Notes: a model not told the origin generated them from the letters alone. Shown: positions 1-9,422, counted from the stretch's first letter. The stretch is 64,000 nt of DNA from an uncultured Nioella sp. (GCA_947495575.1 CANLZL010000003.1:310001-374000); one strand, 5' to 3'. A program made the numbers and translations.

Positions 1-11
1 GACCTCCCCTC

Positions 12-1502
12 ATGTCCCCGGATTTCCTATCCCGGATGCGGGTCGAGTGGCTTGGCACAATTCGTGCCGACTTGCTGGCCGGCCTAGTCGTTGCCTTGGC
101 TCTGATCCCAGAGGCGATTGCCTTTTCGATCATTGCGGGCGTCGATCCCAAGATCGGCCTATACGCCTCGTTCTCAATTGCCGTTATCACTGCCATCGTT
201 GGCGGTCGCCCTGGCATGATCTCGGCCGCAACCGCTGCGACCGCCGTTCTTATGGTGACGCTGGTGCGCGATCACGGCCTGCAATACCTGTTGGCCGCAA
301 CCATCCTTGCGGGTGTGTTACAAGTTGCGGCGGGCCTGCTGAAACTGGGCACGATCATGCGATTTGTTTCGCGCTCAGTCATGACCGGGTTTGTCAACGC
401 ACTGGCAATTTTGATTTTCATGGCACAACTGCCTGAACTCATTGGTGTGCCATGGCTGACTTATGTGATGGTCGCCGCAGGCCTGGGCATTATCTACCTC
501 TTCCCATATGTGACCACGGCGATCCCTTCGCCGCTTATGTGCATCATGATCCTGACGGCAATTGCTCTTCTTTTCGGTATGGATCTGCGCACTGTCGGCG
601 ACATGGGCGAGCTGCCAGACACGTTCCCCACATTCCTGTTGCCGGACATTCCGCTAAATTTTGAAACGTTGCAGATCATCTTCCCCTATTCCGCTGCAGT
701 TGCCGCTGTAGGCCTGCTCGAATCCTTAATGACCGCGCAGATCGTGGATGACCTGACTGACACAACTTCGGACAAGAACCAGGAATGCATTGGCCAGGGC
801 GTCGCCAACTTTTGCACTGGCTTTATCGGCGGCATGGCGGGTTGTGCGATGATTGGTCAGTCGATGATCAACGTGAAATCCGGCGGTCGCGGGCGCCTGT
901 CCTGCTTCGTTGCAGGCGTGGTCCTCCTGATGCTGGTCGTACCGCTCGACTTCGTTGTCTCTGTCATCCCGATGGCGGCACTGGTCGCGATCATGATCAT
1001 GGTCTCTGTCGGCACATTCAGCTGGTCCTCGATCAAGGATCTGCGCACCCACCCGCGCAGTTCTTCCATCGTGATGATCGCCACTGTCGTTGTGACGATC
1101 TACAGCCACAACTTGGCAATTGGCGTTCTGACTGGAGTCCTGCTTTCTGGTATCTTCTTTGCCGGGAAAATTGCACAACTCTTTCGCATCACGTCCGAAC
1201 TGTCCGGTGATGGTCAGACTCGTACCTATCATGTGCAGGGTCAGCTCTTCTTTGCGTCCGCAGATGAGTTCACTGCCGCCTTCGATTTCGGGGAAGTTCT
1301 TGAGAAAGTCGTGATCGATGTCACAGGTGCCCATATCTGGGACATTTCTTCTGTTGCAGCGCTCGACATGGTCGTGCTCAAATTCCGCAGGGATGGTGCC
1401 GAGGTTGAGTTGCAAGGCATGAATGAGGCCTCATCGACCATTGTCGACCGTCTGGCCGAACATGACAAACCCGGCGCAATCGACCGCCTGACCGCGCATT
1501 GA
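12..1502 (+). CDS. SulP family anion transporter with C-terminal STAS domain
   Basis: Integral inner-membrane anion permease of the SulP/SLC26 family (sulfate, bicarbonate or similar anions). Residues 1-385 are a string of hydrophobic segments beginning with the SulP entry signature '[17 protein letters not shown]', followed by a STAS domain at about 400-490 that normally has a regulatory role. At 496 aa it is slightly short for the family but complete at both ends. Only 11 nt precede the start, so an upstream start or RBS cannot be judged. The stop lies 10 bp before a universal stress protein gene, suggesting an operon. The transported ion cannot be read from the sequence; bicarbonate is an option because SulP proteins of the BicA type import it. 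Confidence 0.9.
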   Translation: MSPDFLSRMRVEWLGTIRADLLAGLVVALALIPEAIAFSIIAGVDPKIGLYASFSIAVITAIVGGRPGMISAATAATAVLMVTLVRDHGLQYLLAATILAGVLQVAAGLLKLGTIMRFVSRSVMTGFVNALAILIFMAQLPELIGVPWLTYVMVAAGLGIIYLFPYVTTAIPSPLMCIMILTAIALLFGMDLRTVGDMGELPDTFPTFLLPDIPLNFETLQIIFPYSAAVAAVGLLESLMTAQIVDDLTDTTSDKNQECIGQGVANFCTGFIGGMAGCAMIGQSMINVKSGGRGRLSCFVAGVVLLMLVVPLDFVVSVIPMAALVAIMIMVSVGTFSWSSIKDLRTHPRSSSIVMIATVVVTIYSHNLAIGVLTGVLLSGIFFAGKIAQLFRITSELSGDGQTRTYHVQGQLFFASADEFTAAFDFGEVLEKVVIDVTGAHIWDISSVAALDMVVLKFRRDGAEVELQGMNEASSTIVDRLAEHDKPGAIDRLTAH

Positions 1503-1512
1503 GGACACGAGA

Positions 1513-2364
1513 ATGAACAAGATCATCGCCTTTGTTGACGGATCGGACTACTCCACCAGCGTCTGCGACCATGCGGCTTGGGTTGCCAAGGGCAAGGGCT
1601 GGCCGGTTGAGGTTGTCCATGTTTTGGGTCGGCGCGATGAAAGCACCGATCGACGTAACCTAAGCGGCAATATCGGTCTTGGCGCCCGCACTTCTTTGTT
1701 GAACGAATTGGCTGAATTGGATGCGCAAAAAGCCGTTCTTTCGCGTAAGCGGGGGCAGGCCATTATCGAAGACGCCATCGATCGGATTGCCCCTGAAGGG
1801 GTCGAGGTTACGGGCCGTCTGCGCCAGGGTGATCTGGTGGAAACACTGCGCGAGGCCGAAGACGGCGCCAGCCTGATCGTGATCGGAAAGCGCGGTGAGG
1901 CCGCTGATTTTGCTGAAATGCACCTTGGCAGTAATCTTGAACGTGTTGCCCGTTCTACCAGCCTCCCGGTTTTGGTTGCGTCGCGGGCGTTTCGTGATGT
2001 CCGTAAGGTTCTGATCGCGTTTGACGGCGGCCCGGCCTCACTGAAATCCGTCGACCACATCGCCCGATCCGAGCTTTTTGCCGGGGTCGACATTCACCTG
2101 CTGACGGTCGGCGCTGAGACACAGGAGGCCAAGCGCGCTATTGAAGGTGCAGCGGCCCTTTTGAAAGGTGCAGGTTATCCGGTCAAAACCGAGATCGTTA
2201 GCGGGCAACCGGAAAAGCTGATCGCTGAGCGCGCAGAAGCCGGGGATTTCGACCTGATGATCATGGGGGCCTATAGCCATTCGCGTATTCGCAGCCTGTT
2301 CATCGGCTCGACCAGTTCCGAGATGATCCGCGCTTGCAAAGTACCGGTCCTGCTGTTCCGCTGA
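1513..2364 (+). CDS. Universal stress protein, tandem UspA domains
   Basis: Cytoplasmic nucleotide-binding stress protein with two Usp domains (about residues 1-150 and 155-283). Each has the family's ATP-loop pattern near its end: 'GKRGEAADFAEMHLGS' in the first and 'GAYSHSRIRSLFIGSTSS' in the second. A GAGGA sequence starting 12 nt upstream of the ATG supports the start. It follows the SulP transporter by 10 bp, and pairs of SulP or other permeases with Usp proteins are common in bacteria; a modulating role on the transporter is inference. It converges on imuB and is followed at once by the 82-bp hairpin repeat. Confidence 0.9.
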   Translation: MNKIIAFVDGSDYSTSVCDHAAWVAKGKGWPVEVVHVLGRRDESTDRRNLSGNIGLGARTSLLNELAELDAQKAVLSRKRGQAIIEDAIDRIAPEGVEVTGRLRQGDLVETLREAEDGASLIVIGKRGEAADFAEMHLGSNLERVARSTSLPVLVASRAFRDVRKVLIAFDGGPASLKSVDHIARSELFAGVDIHLLTVGAETQEAKRAIEGAAALLKGAGYPVKTEIVSGQPEKLIAERAEAGDFDLMIMGAYSHSRIRSLFIGSTSSEMIRACKVPVLLFR

Positions 2365-2379
2365 CCTGATCATCTTGTC

Positions 2380-2461
2380 CATGGCAATGCGGGCCGAGGA
2401 TCCCTTTGGCGACAAAGGGTGACGAGGCCCGCCCCCTACGCGACCTCGCCAGAGGGCGCAA
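2380..2461. repeat. Convergent-gap hairpin repeat, copy A
   Basis: An 82-bp element almost identical (4 mismatches counted by eye) to 4741-4822. It contains a nested hairpin: outer arms GCGGGCC (2389-2395) and GGCCCGC (2426-2432), a 6x6 internal loop, inner arms CCCTTTG (2402-2408) and CAAAGGG (2413-2419), and a GCGA tetraloop. It fills the gap between the stop of the stress protein gene and the stop of imuB, abutting the imuB stop. There is no T-tract, so if it terminates transcription it is not a classical intrinsic terminator. It may be a member of a dispersed intergenic repeat family. Confidence 0.8.
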
Positions 2462-4144
2462 TCACAAGAAATCCCCATGGCAGTACCACCCGTCCGAAAT
2501 CGCTGCGCCATGGGCGTAAAACAACCACAACCGTTCGCCGGTTTCGGTTTCAACTTGCCAGTAATCCCGGATGCCGCTACGCCAATCGGCTTCATCCAGC
2601 CACCATTCCGGTGCCACGCGCTCTGGCCCAATGCCGCCAAGCGTTGCGAAATCCCGCCCCCGCCAACGGAACTTTTCAGGCAAATGAAACGCCCCCTCTG
2701 CATGCACCGGTTCGGGCCGGAACAAGGTCAGGGGCCGGGGGCATGGGGGCGCGGGCCAGTCATAAACCGGCTCTGACCAGGCGGCGGCAAAAACCACACC
2801 GGTTTTCTCAGGCACATGGCTTTGGCCCGGATGCTCGCGCGTGATCGCCTCCAGCCCCACCCGCGCGCCAATCCGGCCCATCAGATCTTCCAACCCGGTG
2901 TCAAAGCTTTGCCGGGCCGTTGCATCACGCGCCGCAATAGCGCCACCGGTCATCTGGTGGGCTTTGAGGGGCTCGGTCACATGTGCCACCAACCGCAGCA
3001 TATCAATGCCAAACCCGGCCTCGACCTCGCCCAGTTTCATCTTGAACAGCGGGCGGATGCGATGCGGATCGGCGCCGGGGCGCGCAAGCCCGATCTCGAT
3101 GCTTTGGCTATGTCCCTCGGCCAGCGCCATTTCCAACCGCACCCGCCGTGCGCCGCGCCCGTTTTCCTCCAGCTTTGTGCACAGCACCGGCAGCATCCGG
3201 TCAAGCCCCGCCAATATATCCGCCTCCAGACCAATCGGATCGGGCAGGCTCATCCGCACAGCGTAATGCACCTCCGGTTCGGCTGGCATGATCGGTTCCG
3301 GCTCCATGCCCAATGCCTGATCCAGCCGCCGGGTCAGTGGGCTGCCAAACCGCCGGGCCAACGTCGCGCGCGGCGTGCCATAGATTTCGCGGATGCGCCG
3401 CAGGCCAAGCCGATTCAGTTCCGCCACCACCTGACCCTCAAGCCGCAAGGCCGCCACGGGCAAATCACCTAGCGCCTCATGCAGCTGTCCATGTTTGGCA
3501 ATCCGCGTCTCTGGCATGCCGCGCAATCGCGGCAGGGGGGCCGCGCCACCCTTGGTCCAATGGCGTCGCTTTCCCGCCCGCGACCGGGTGGCGCGCGCCT
3601 CCTGGTCAATCGCATCGCCATTGCGCCCACCGCCTGCCCCCTGCCCTGCAAACCGCGCCAAGGCCCAGGCCGCACCGGCCGTATCAGCAATGCCCGCCCG
3701 AACGGTCAGTTGCAGCGCCGCGCAGTCATTTTCGATTTGCAGCAGCAGGTTTTCCTCGCCACCAAAAAGATGTGCACAGCCCGTCAGATCAATCATCAAC
3801 CCTTCCGGCGGCTCCTCGGCCACCCAGGGTGAGAATTTCCCGGCCCATCGGCGCAACACCGACAGAAAGGCCGCCTCCCTCAACGGGTCCGCAACCCGTG
3901 TCTGCAAGTCAGGGCATAACGCATGTGCCTCAGCCAGGGGCTGGCCCAATTGCACGCCAAGCGCCGAAGCCACCTCGGATAGTGAACTGATCACCCGCAT
4001 ATTGCCGCTTTGGCGCACTACGGCCAAAGGCGCGTCCACCAGCCCGCGTTCCCCACGCAAGATTTGCTCCGCGGCCAGACGCGGAAACCAAAGCGAGAGA
4101 ATCCGGCGATCAGATTCGGAAAGGGCGGGTTGATATGAGGTCAT
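2462..4144 (-). CDS. imuB: ImuB, Y-family polymerase-like mutasome protein (stand-alone)
   Basis: DNA-damage mutasome scaffold related to Y-family polymerases but without the catalytic acidic residues. The N-terminus ('LSLWFPRLAAEQIL') lacks the DxD-type site of active enzymes. A 'RPLTLF' segment near residue 470 resembles a beta-clamp-binding motif, and the C-terminus ends in the family's W-x-H-G pattern. At 560 aa it is longer than usual, owing partly to a basic, Gly-rich insertion around residues 165-210. In the family ImuB works with ImuA and DnaE2, usually encoded alongside; neither gene lies in this window. An SOS box sits just upstream, so LexA control is expected. Confidence 0.88.
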   Translation of the reverse strand: MTSYQPALSESDRRILSLWFPRLAAEQILRGERGLVDAPLAVVRQSGNMRVISSLSEVASALGVQLGQPLAEAHALCPDLQTRVADPLREAAFLSVLRRWAGKFSPWVAEEPPEGLMIDLTGCAHLFGGEENLLLQIENDCAALQLTVRAGIADTAGAAWALARFAGQGAGGGRNGDAIDQEARATRSRAGKRRHWTKGGAAPLPRLRGMPETRIAKHGQLHEALGDLPVAALRLEGQVVAELNRLGLRRIREIYGTPRATLARRFGSPLTRRLDQALGMEPEPIMPAEPEVHYAVRMSLPDPIGLEADILAGLDRMLPVLCTKLEENGRGARRVRLEMALAEGHSQSIEIGLARPGADPHRIRPLFKMKLGEVEAGFGIDMLRLVAHVTEPLKAHQMTGGAIAARDATARQSFDTGLEDLMGRIGARVGLEAITREHPGQSHVPEKTGVVFAAAWSEPVYDWPAPPCPRPLTLFRPEPVHAEGAFHLPEKFRWRGRDFATLGGIGPERVAPEWWLDEADWRSGIRDYWQVETETGERLWLFYAHGAAISDGWYCHGDFL

Positions 4145-4157
4145 GTGGCAGCATGAT

Positions 4158-4172
4158 GTTCCTGTTATGTTC
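4158..4172 (-). promoter_or_regulatory. LexA/SOS box upstream of imuB
   Basis: The sequence reads GTTC-CTGTTAT-GTTC, an exact match to the alphaproteobacterial LexA operator GTTC-N7-GTTC. It ends 13 nt from the imuB start codon, between divergent imuB and the MOSC gene. imuB cassettes are known LexA targets in Caulobacter and relatives, so control of imuB is the natural reading; an effect on the MOSC gene is possible but unsupported. Confidence 0.8.
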
Positions 4173-4229
4173 TCAATTTAGATCGCGCAGGGCTAGGAGT
4201 CGAGTCCATCTCGTGGCAGGGTCTGCGAT

Positions 4230-4712
4230 ATGGAAACTGTCATCAGCCTCACCTCTCGCTTTCCCCGTCCCGGGCGACTTGACTGGATCGGCCTGCGCCC
4301 CGACCGGCGCGCACCAATGCATATCGTCCAGGATGCCGCCCTCAACGAAAAAGGCTTGATCGGCGATCGCTATGCTGGGCAAGGCAAGCGCGCAGTTTCT
4401 CTCATTCAGGCTGAACATCTGCCCGTGATCGCGGCGCTTGCCGCCCGGCCCGACCTGGTGCCGGAAATGCTTCGGCGCAACCTGGTGATTTCCGGCCTCA
4501 ATCTCGTTGCTGCCCGCAAAAAGAGGTTGCAAATCGGCACAGTCATATTGCGCATCACCGGGCCCTGTGCCCCCTGTTCGCGAATGGAAGAGACGCTCGG
4601 CCCCGGCGGCTATAACGCCATGCGCGGCCATGGTGGCTGGACGGCCGAAGTGATCACACCGGGTACGTTTTCGCTCGGTGATCTGGTGACAGTCGTTGCA
4701 GACGCGCCCTGA
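4230..4712 (+). CDS. MOSC domain protein
   Basis: Small (160 aa) MOSC-domain protein, the fold at the C-terminus of molybdenum cofactor sulfurase and in YiiM/YuaD-type proteins that act on molybdenum-cofactor-linked N-hydroxylated substrates. Visible signatures are 'GLIGDRYAG' near residue 43 and 'ITGPCAPCSRME' near residue 110, where the Cys is the expected conserved sulfur-carrying or catalytic residue. It is transcribed divergently from imuB and converges on the lytic transglycosylase. No molybdenum enzyme gene is nearby, so the physiological substrate is unknown. Confidence 0.85.
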   Translation: METVISLTSRFPRPGRLDWIGLRPDRRAPMHIVQDAALNEKGLIGDRYAGQGKRAVSLIQAEHLPVIAALAARPDLVPEMLRRNLVISGLNLVAARKKRLQIGTVILRITGPCAPCSRMEETLGPGGYNAMRGHGGWTAEVITPGTFSLGDLVTVVADAP

Positions 4713-4740
4713 CCGCACAACTCCGGCTTTTCCAAAAGCT

Positions 4741-4822
4741 CATGGCAATGCGGGCCGAGGATCCCTTTGGCCACAAAGGGTGACGAGGCCCGCCCCCGGC
4801 GCGACCTCGACAGAGGGCGCAA
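4741..4822. repeat. Convergent-gap hairpin repeat, copy B
   Basis: Second copy of the 82-bp element at 2380-2461. The stem arms are fully conserved and the four differences fall in the tetraloop (GCGA becomes GCCA) and the 3' half. Like copy A it lies between two convergent genes and ends 3 nt from the stop codon of the minus-strand gene. The same position and orientation relative to the flanking stops suggest a function at gene ends. Confidence 0.8.
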
Positions 4823-4825
4823 CAC

Positions 4826-6181
4826 CTAACTGCGCAAGCGCCGCAGGATCGCCTCCGAGGCATAACCATCTGGCACCAGCCCCTCTGCGGCCTGATATTC
4901 CCGCACGGCCTGGATCGTCAGCGGGCCGATGATGCCGTCTATCCGCTCGGTCGAGAAACCCGCTGCCGTCAAGCGCCGCTGCAATTCAAACCGTTCCTCA
5001 TTGGTCAACGCCCGATCCCCGCGCGGCCATCCCCCGCGAAACGGCCCGCCGCCTGCGATCCGATCCGCCAGATGTCCAACGCCAATCACATAGGCATCTG
5101 CCGGGTTATAGCTTTCGATCACGTGGAAATTGTCGAAAATCACCAAGGCCACCGCCTCATGTCCGGCAGGCAACAGGATCGAGCTTGGGCCATAATCCGG
5201 AATGCGCCCGCCCCCCACCAAACGCACGCCCAACCTGTTCCAGTAGGCGGCAGGTTGTTTGATCAATTCACCGCTTTCCGCGAAATCAAACCCATCCGGC
5301 AATTCCACTTCCAATGCCCAGGGCTGACCCGCGGTCCAGCCATTGGCCGCAAGATATGCGGCCGTCGAGGCCAAAGCATCGGTCGGATCATCACTCCAGA
5401 TATTGCGCCGCCCATTGCCGTCATGATCCACAGCATGATCCAGATAGCTGGAAGGCATAAACTGGGTATGCCCCATTGCCCCAGCCCAACTGCCGCGCAT
5501 TTGCGTCGCCCTGACATCACCATCCTGCAAGATCCGCAGCGCTGCGATCAGCTGTTCCTCGAAGAAATCCTGCCTGCGCCCGTCATGAGCCAACGTTGCC
5601 ATCGCCTCGATAATCGGCGTGTCGCCCCGAAACGTGCCATAGGTGCTTTCTAAACCCCAAATCGCGGCAACAATTTCAGCCTCAACACCATAGTCGCGCT
5701 CAATCTCAGCCAATAAGCTTCTGTAGCGGGCAAAGGCCTCTCGTCCGTTTTCAATCCGGGCGGCAGAGGCGGCACTGTCGAGGTAATCCCACAGCGTACG
5801 GGTAAATTCCGACTGGTTTGCGTCGCGTTCCAGAACCCGCTCATTGGGCTCTATCCCGTCCAACGCTTGCTCCACAATCGCGCGGGAAATTCCTGCCGCA
5901 ACGGCCCGATCAGCAAAACCCTCAAGCCACGCCTGAAAGGCAATCGTCTGGGTGGTCACCGGCACCACATTGCGCCCATCTGCGACCCGCTGAACCGGTC
6001 TGCGCGATTCTGGCACCGCCAGCGTGCTGGGCAGGCTGACAGCCGCCAGTTCAATAACAGGTGGCAGATCGCTGCCTTCCACCGGGCGCATCAGCGGCCG
6101 CAATGAATTGTCAGGAGGAGACGCCAGGCCCGCACTGACCCAGAGCAACAAGACGCCAATGACAGCCAGAAGTATTTTCAT
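4826..6181 (-). CDS. Lytic murein transglycosylase (MltB/SltB type) with peptidoglycan-binding domain
   Basis: Exported enzyme that cleaves the MurNAc-GlcNAc bond in peptidoglycan with formation of a 1,6-anhydro end. I choose the ATG at 6181, which opens with a signal peptide or membrane anchor (hydrophobic from residue 3 to 20), over an upstream in-frame ATG at 6280. The SLT_2-type domain holds 'GLESTYG' with the catalytic Glu near residue 178, then 'AGAMGHTQFMPSSYL'. The last 60 residues form a PG_binding_1 domain ('IDGIIGPLTIQAVREYQAAEG'). The 451 aa length fits the family. It is monocistronic or weakly linked to rnr, 139 bp upstream. Confidence 0.9.
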   Translation of the reverse strand: MKILLAVIGVLLLWVSAGLASPPDNSLRPLMRPVEGSDLPPVIELAAVSLPSTLAVPESRRPVQRVADGRNVVPVTTQTIAFQAWLEGFADRAVAAGISRAIVEQALDGIEPNERVLERDANQSEFTRTLWDYLDSAASAARIENGREAFARYRSLLAEIERDYGVEAEIVAAIWGLESTYGTFRGDTPIIEAMATLAHDGRRQDFFEEQLIAALRILQDGDVRATQMRGSWAGAMGHTQFMPSSYLDHAVDHDGNGRRNIWSDDPTDALASTAAYLAANGWTAGQPWALEVELPDGFDFAESGELIKQPAAYWNRLGVRLVGGGRIPDYGPSSILLPAGHEAVALVIFDNFHVIESYNPADAYVIGVGHLADRIAGGGPFRGGWPRGDRALTNEERFELQRRLTAAGFSTERIDGIIGPLTIQAVREYQAAEGLVPDGYASEAILRRLRS

Positions 6182-6320
6182 TTTGGACCCACTCGCATTC
6201 TGCCAGTCGAAGAAAGGATAGCTCAATTCGCCGAGCACCCAAAGTGGGGCATATTCATTCGGCGGAGCATCGCTGAGCAAAGACTCGCTGAAAGACCTTA
6301 CGAAATTGTGAAGCGGAAAC

Positions 6321-8573
6321 CTAACGCCGCCGTTTCAATTTACGTTTCACCTTACCGGCCTTGGCACGGGATTTGTCTGCTTTGCGGCGTGGAGAAGGGC
6401 CGCGCCTGCCGCGCCCGCCCTGGGTAATGGCCGTTCCCTCGATCTCAATCAGCTCCAGCGTCAGCCCACCGGTTACGGGCACAGCCTCGGCCAGTTTCAC
6501 CACAACGCGCTGCCCCAACCCGATGGTCATGCCAGTATCGGCCCCCATCAGGGTCTGCGCCTCTGCATCATGGTGGAAATACTCATGGCCCAAAGCCCGC
6601 ATCGGCAAAAGCCCGTCCGCGCCGGTTTCATCCAGCTTCACGAATGCCCCAAACCGCGCGATGCCGCTGATCCGTCCGGTAAACTCATTGCCAACCCGCT
6701 CGGACAAAAAAGATGCCAGATAGCGGTCGGTTGTGTCGCGTTCCGCCATCATCGAGCGGCGTTCCGTGTCCGAAATATGCTTTGCCGTATCTTCCAGCCG
6801 GTCGATATCCTCAACCTGTAGCCCGTCATCGCCCCATCCATGTGCTGATACCAACGCGCGGTGCACAATCAGGTCGGAATAGCGCCGAATGGGCGAGGTG
6901 AAATGCGCATAAGCCTTCAGCGCCAGACCGAAATGGCTGAAATTCTCCGGGTGGTAATACGCCTGCGTCATGGACCTGAGCGTTGACATATTGATCAACT
7001 CGGCAAATTCGCTGCCTGCCGCCGCATTCAGCAATTGGTTCAGGTGCCGCGTTTGCAAGACCTGACCCTTAGCCAGATTGAACCCGCTGGCCTGCGCGGT
7101 TTCCCGCAAAGCCTCAAGCTTTTCCTGATTTGGTTCTTCATGCACCCTAAACAAAAGCGGCTGCTTCTTTGCAATCAACTGCTCAGCCGCGGCGACGTTG
7201 GCTAGAACCATGAACTCTTCGATCAACCTGTGCGCATCCAGACGATCCTTGAACCGAACCGAGGTGACAGTACCATCCTCGGCCAGTTCAATCCGACGTT
7301 CGGGCAGGTTCAGCTCTAGCGGCTGGCGATCCGCCCGCGCCGACAAAAGCGCCTCATACGCGGCATAGAGCGGGCGAATAACCTCGTCCATCAGGGGCGC
7401 GACCTTGTCATTGGCTGTGCCATCCATCGCGGCCTGCACCTCCTCATAATTCAACGAGGCATAGGATTTCATCAAGCCGCGCACAAACCGGTGGCCGATC
7501 TTATTGCCACCTGCATCAATCACCATGCGCACAGCGATACAGGCCCGCGGTACACCTTCGTGAAGCGAGCACAGATCGCCTGACAGACGGTCGGGCAACA
7601 TCGGCACCACTCGGTCCGGAAAGTAGGTGGAATTGCCGCGCTTCTTGGCCTCGCGGTCCAGCGCTGACCCGGGTGTCACGTAATGGGCCACATCGGCGAT
7701 TGCGACCCAGATCACATGACCGCCCTGGTTCTTAGGATCGTCATCAGCATGGGCGAAACACGCATCGTCATGATCGCGCGCATCAGCCGGGTCGATCGTG
7801 ATAAGTGGCATATCCCGCAGATCGTCGCGCCCCTTTAAGCCCGCCGGCTTGGCTGCATCCGCCTCGGCAATCACCTTGTCGGGGAAATCATCAGGAATAC
7901 CATGTTCGTGAATGGCAATCAGCGACACGGCCTTGGGCGCGGTCGGATCGCCAAGGCGAGAGACAACCCGGGCGCGTTGCAGGCCCATGCGCCCCTTTGG
8001 TCCGGCCTGTTCGGCCTCAACCAATTCGCCCTCTTTGGCGCCATGAGTGGCGTCGGCTGCAACGCTCCATTCCTTATCAGCGCCTTTTTCAATCGGCTTG
8101 ATCCGGCCACCTTCCGAGGTCTTTTTGAAGATGCCCAGAATCTTGCGCGGGTTGGTCCCGATCCGGCGGATCAACCGCCCGATATATTGGTGATCTTCGC
8201 CAGTGACCTCCTGAAGGCGCGCCAAGATCCGGTCGCCTTCGCCCAATGCCGGGTCCGTGGCCCGCGCGGCATAAAGCACTTTGGGCTCTGGCCCTTCCCC
8301 ATGCCATTCCAACGGCTTGGCAAAAACATCGCCATCTTCGTCCGGTGCCATCACTTTCAAGATGGACACTGGCGGCAATTTATCCGGGTCGCGATAGGTC
8401 TTTCGAGATTTTTCCAGATGCCCATCGGCCTCAAGCTCTTTCAGCACGCGTTTTAGGTCAATCCGCGCGGCCCCCTTTATGCCAAAGGCCTTCGCGATAT
8501 CGCGCTTGGAGGTCAGAGTGGGGTTATCGGAAATCCACTGAAGGATTTCATTCTTGCTGGGGATCTTGCTCAT
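6321..8573 (-). CDS. rnr: Ribonuclease R
   Basis: Processive 3'-5' exoribonuclease that degrades structured RNA in the cytoplasm. Order of parts: an N-terminal winged-helix segment (residues 1-60), cold-shock-like domains, the RNB catalytic domain with 'ITIDPADARDHDDACFA' (metal-binding aspartates) near residue 250, an S1 domain near 640-725 and a Lys/Arg-rich tail ending KLKRRR. At 750 aa it is the usual size for alphaproteobacterial RNase R. The ATG at 8573 starts directly with the winged helix. The gene is flanked by other minus-strand genes with gaps of 54 and 139 bp. Confidence 0.95.
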   Translation of the reverse strand: MSKIPSKNEILQWISDNPTLTSKRDIAKAFGIKGAARIDLKRVLKELEADGHLEKSRKTYRDPDKLPPVSILKVMAPDEDGDVFAKPLEWHGEGPEPKVLYAARATDPALGEGDRILARLQEVTGEDHQYIGRLIRRIGTNPRKILGIFKKTSEGGRIKPIEKGADKEWSVAADATHGAKEGELVEAEQAGPKGRMGLQRARVVSRLGDPTAPKAVSLIAIHEHGIPDDFPDKVIAEADAAKPAGLKGRDDLRDMPLITIDPADARDHDDACFAHADDDPKNQGGHVIWVAIADVAHYVTPGSALDREAKKRGNSTYFPDRVVPMLPDRLSGDLCSLHEGVPRACIAVRMVIDAGGNKIGHRFVRGLMKSYASLNYEEVQAAMDGTANDKVAPLMDEVIRPLYAAYEALLSARADRQPLELNLPERRIELAEDGTVTSVRFKDRLDAHRLIEEFMVLANVAAAEQLIAKKQPLLFRVHEEPNQEKLEALRETAQASGFNLAKGQVLQTRHLNQLLNAAAGSEFAELINMSTLRSMTQAYYHPENFSHFGLALKAYAHFTSPIRRYSDLIVHRALVSAHGWGDDGLQVEDIDRLEDTAKHISDTERRSMMAERDTTDRYLASFLSERVGNEFTGRISGIARFGAFVKLDETGADGLLPMRALGHEYFHHDAEAQTLMGADTGMTIGLGQRVVVKLAEAVPVTGGLTLELIEIEGTAITQGGRGRRGPSPRRKADKSRAKAGKVKRKLKRRR

Positions 8574-8627
8574 ATATCCGCCCTACCATGCGGGCAGGAC
8601 GGCGTCATTGGCATAATCACGTACGGT

Positions 8628-9365
8628 TCAGGCGGCCTTTACGTGCCAAGAGATCTTCTCCTGCAATTTGGCGCGGGCTTTTTGCAGGTATTCCTCAGGA
8701 TCATGCGCGCGCGGCCCTAACACTTTCTCAGCTGGCTTGCGGTATTTCCCCAAGACCAGTGCATAAAGGATGCCAGGCAGGTAATAGCCGGAATAAAGTG
8801 TGCCCTCGTCGTCCAGCAATGTCTGAACATTGCGCAAAGCATCAAACACGATGTTGGAATCGTGGAACAAAATGATCGAGCTTTTGGCCATGTATTTGCG
8901 CACATTCAGATAATCACGAAAGGCCGCGGTATTGGTGTGCTCACCATCAATCAACGCAAGGTCGAAGCCCTTGGTCAGCCCGTGATCCTTAAGTTGGCCT
9001 GCATCACAATCATAGGTCTCAAGCTTACCCATGCAGGGCTCAGGCAAAATCGCCGAGAGGCCGCTGACCATCCGCTCGGTCGAATTGCCTTTGTAATTCT
9101 CAAGCCGCCCGCGTTCATCGCGAAACTGAACCGGACGCGGATCGACCGAGGCGATGCGTGTGCATTCAGGATGGGCCAAGTGGGGCACAAGGCTTCCGCC
9201 CAGATGCGAGCCAATTTCCAGGTAAGAATACGCACCAATCTGTTCCCGCAGAAAATTCTGCACGATCAACAGCGTTTTCTTGTCTCGTTTGGTGGTCTGG
9301 CTCTTAATCTCGAAGACCGAGATATCCTCGTCCTCGACCCTGGCGCGCCATGCGTCCTGATCCAT
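8628..9365 (-). CDS. Class I SAM-dependent methyltransferase (Methyltransf_24-like)
   Basis: A 245 aa Rossmann-fold methyltransferase. 'SYLEIGSHLGGSLVPHL' at about residues 47-63 is the glycine-rich SAM-binding motif I, 'ASVDPRP' is the acidic loop after strand 2, and 'FDLALIDGEHTNTAAFRDY' is the motif seen in the Methyltransf_24 group, which includes cephalosporin hydroxylase-like and small-molecule or glycan O-methyltransferases. The substrate cannot be inferred from neighbours (rnr downstream, dapE 117 bp upstream). There is no signal peptide, so it is cytoplasmic. Confidence 0.8.
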   Translation of the reverse strand: MDQDAWRARVEDEDISVFEIKSQTTKRDKKTLLIVQNFLREQIGAYSYLEIGSHLGGSLVPHLAHPECTRIASVDPRPVQFRDERGRLENYKGNSTERMVSGLSAILPEPCMGKLETYDCDAGQLKDHGLTKGFDLALIDGEHTNTAAFRDYLNVRKYMAKSSIILFHDSNIVFDALRNVQTLLDDEGTLYSGYYLPGILYALVLGKYRKPAEKVLGPRAHDPEEYLQKARAKLQEKISWHVKAA

Positions 9366-9422
9366 TGTGTTCGCCTCATGCTGTTTGCCGGCTGTTTTTG
9401 ATTATTGCCAGCTTGCTCGTTT

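Noticed and set aside
726-1415. Open frame of 229 codons on the minus strand inside the SulP gene
   Set aside because: Its product is His/Asp/Arg-rich with no known motif, it is fully antisense to a clear membrane transporter, and such long antisense frames are common in GC-rich codon use.
2816-4133. Several plus-strand open frames within imuB
   Set aside because: They are antisense to imuB, compositionally odd (Pro/Arg/His-rich), and lack RBS or homology signals.
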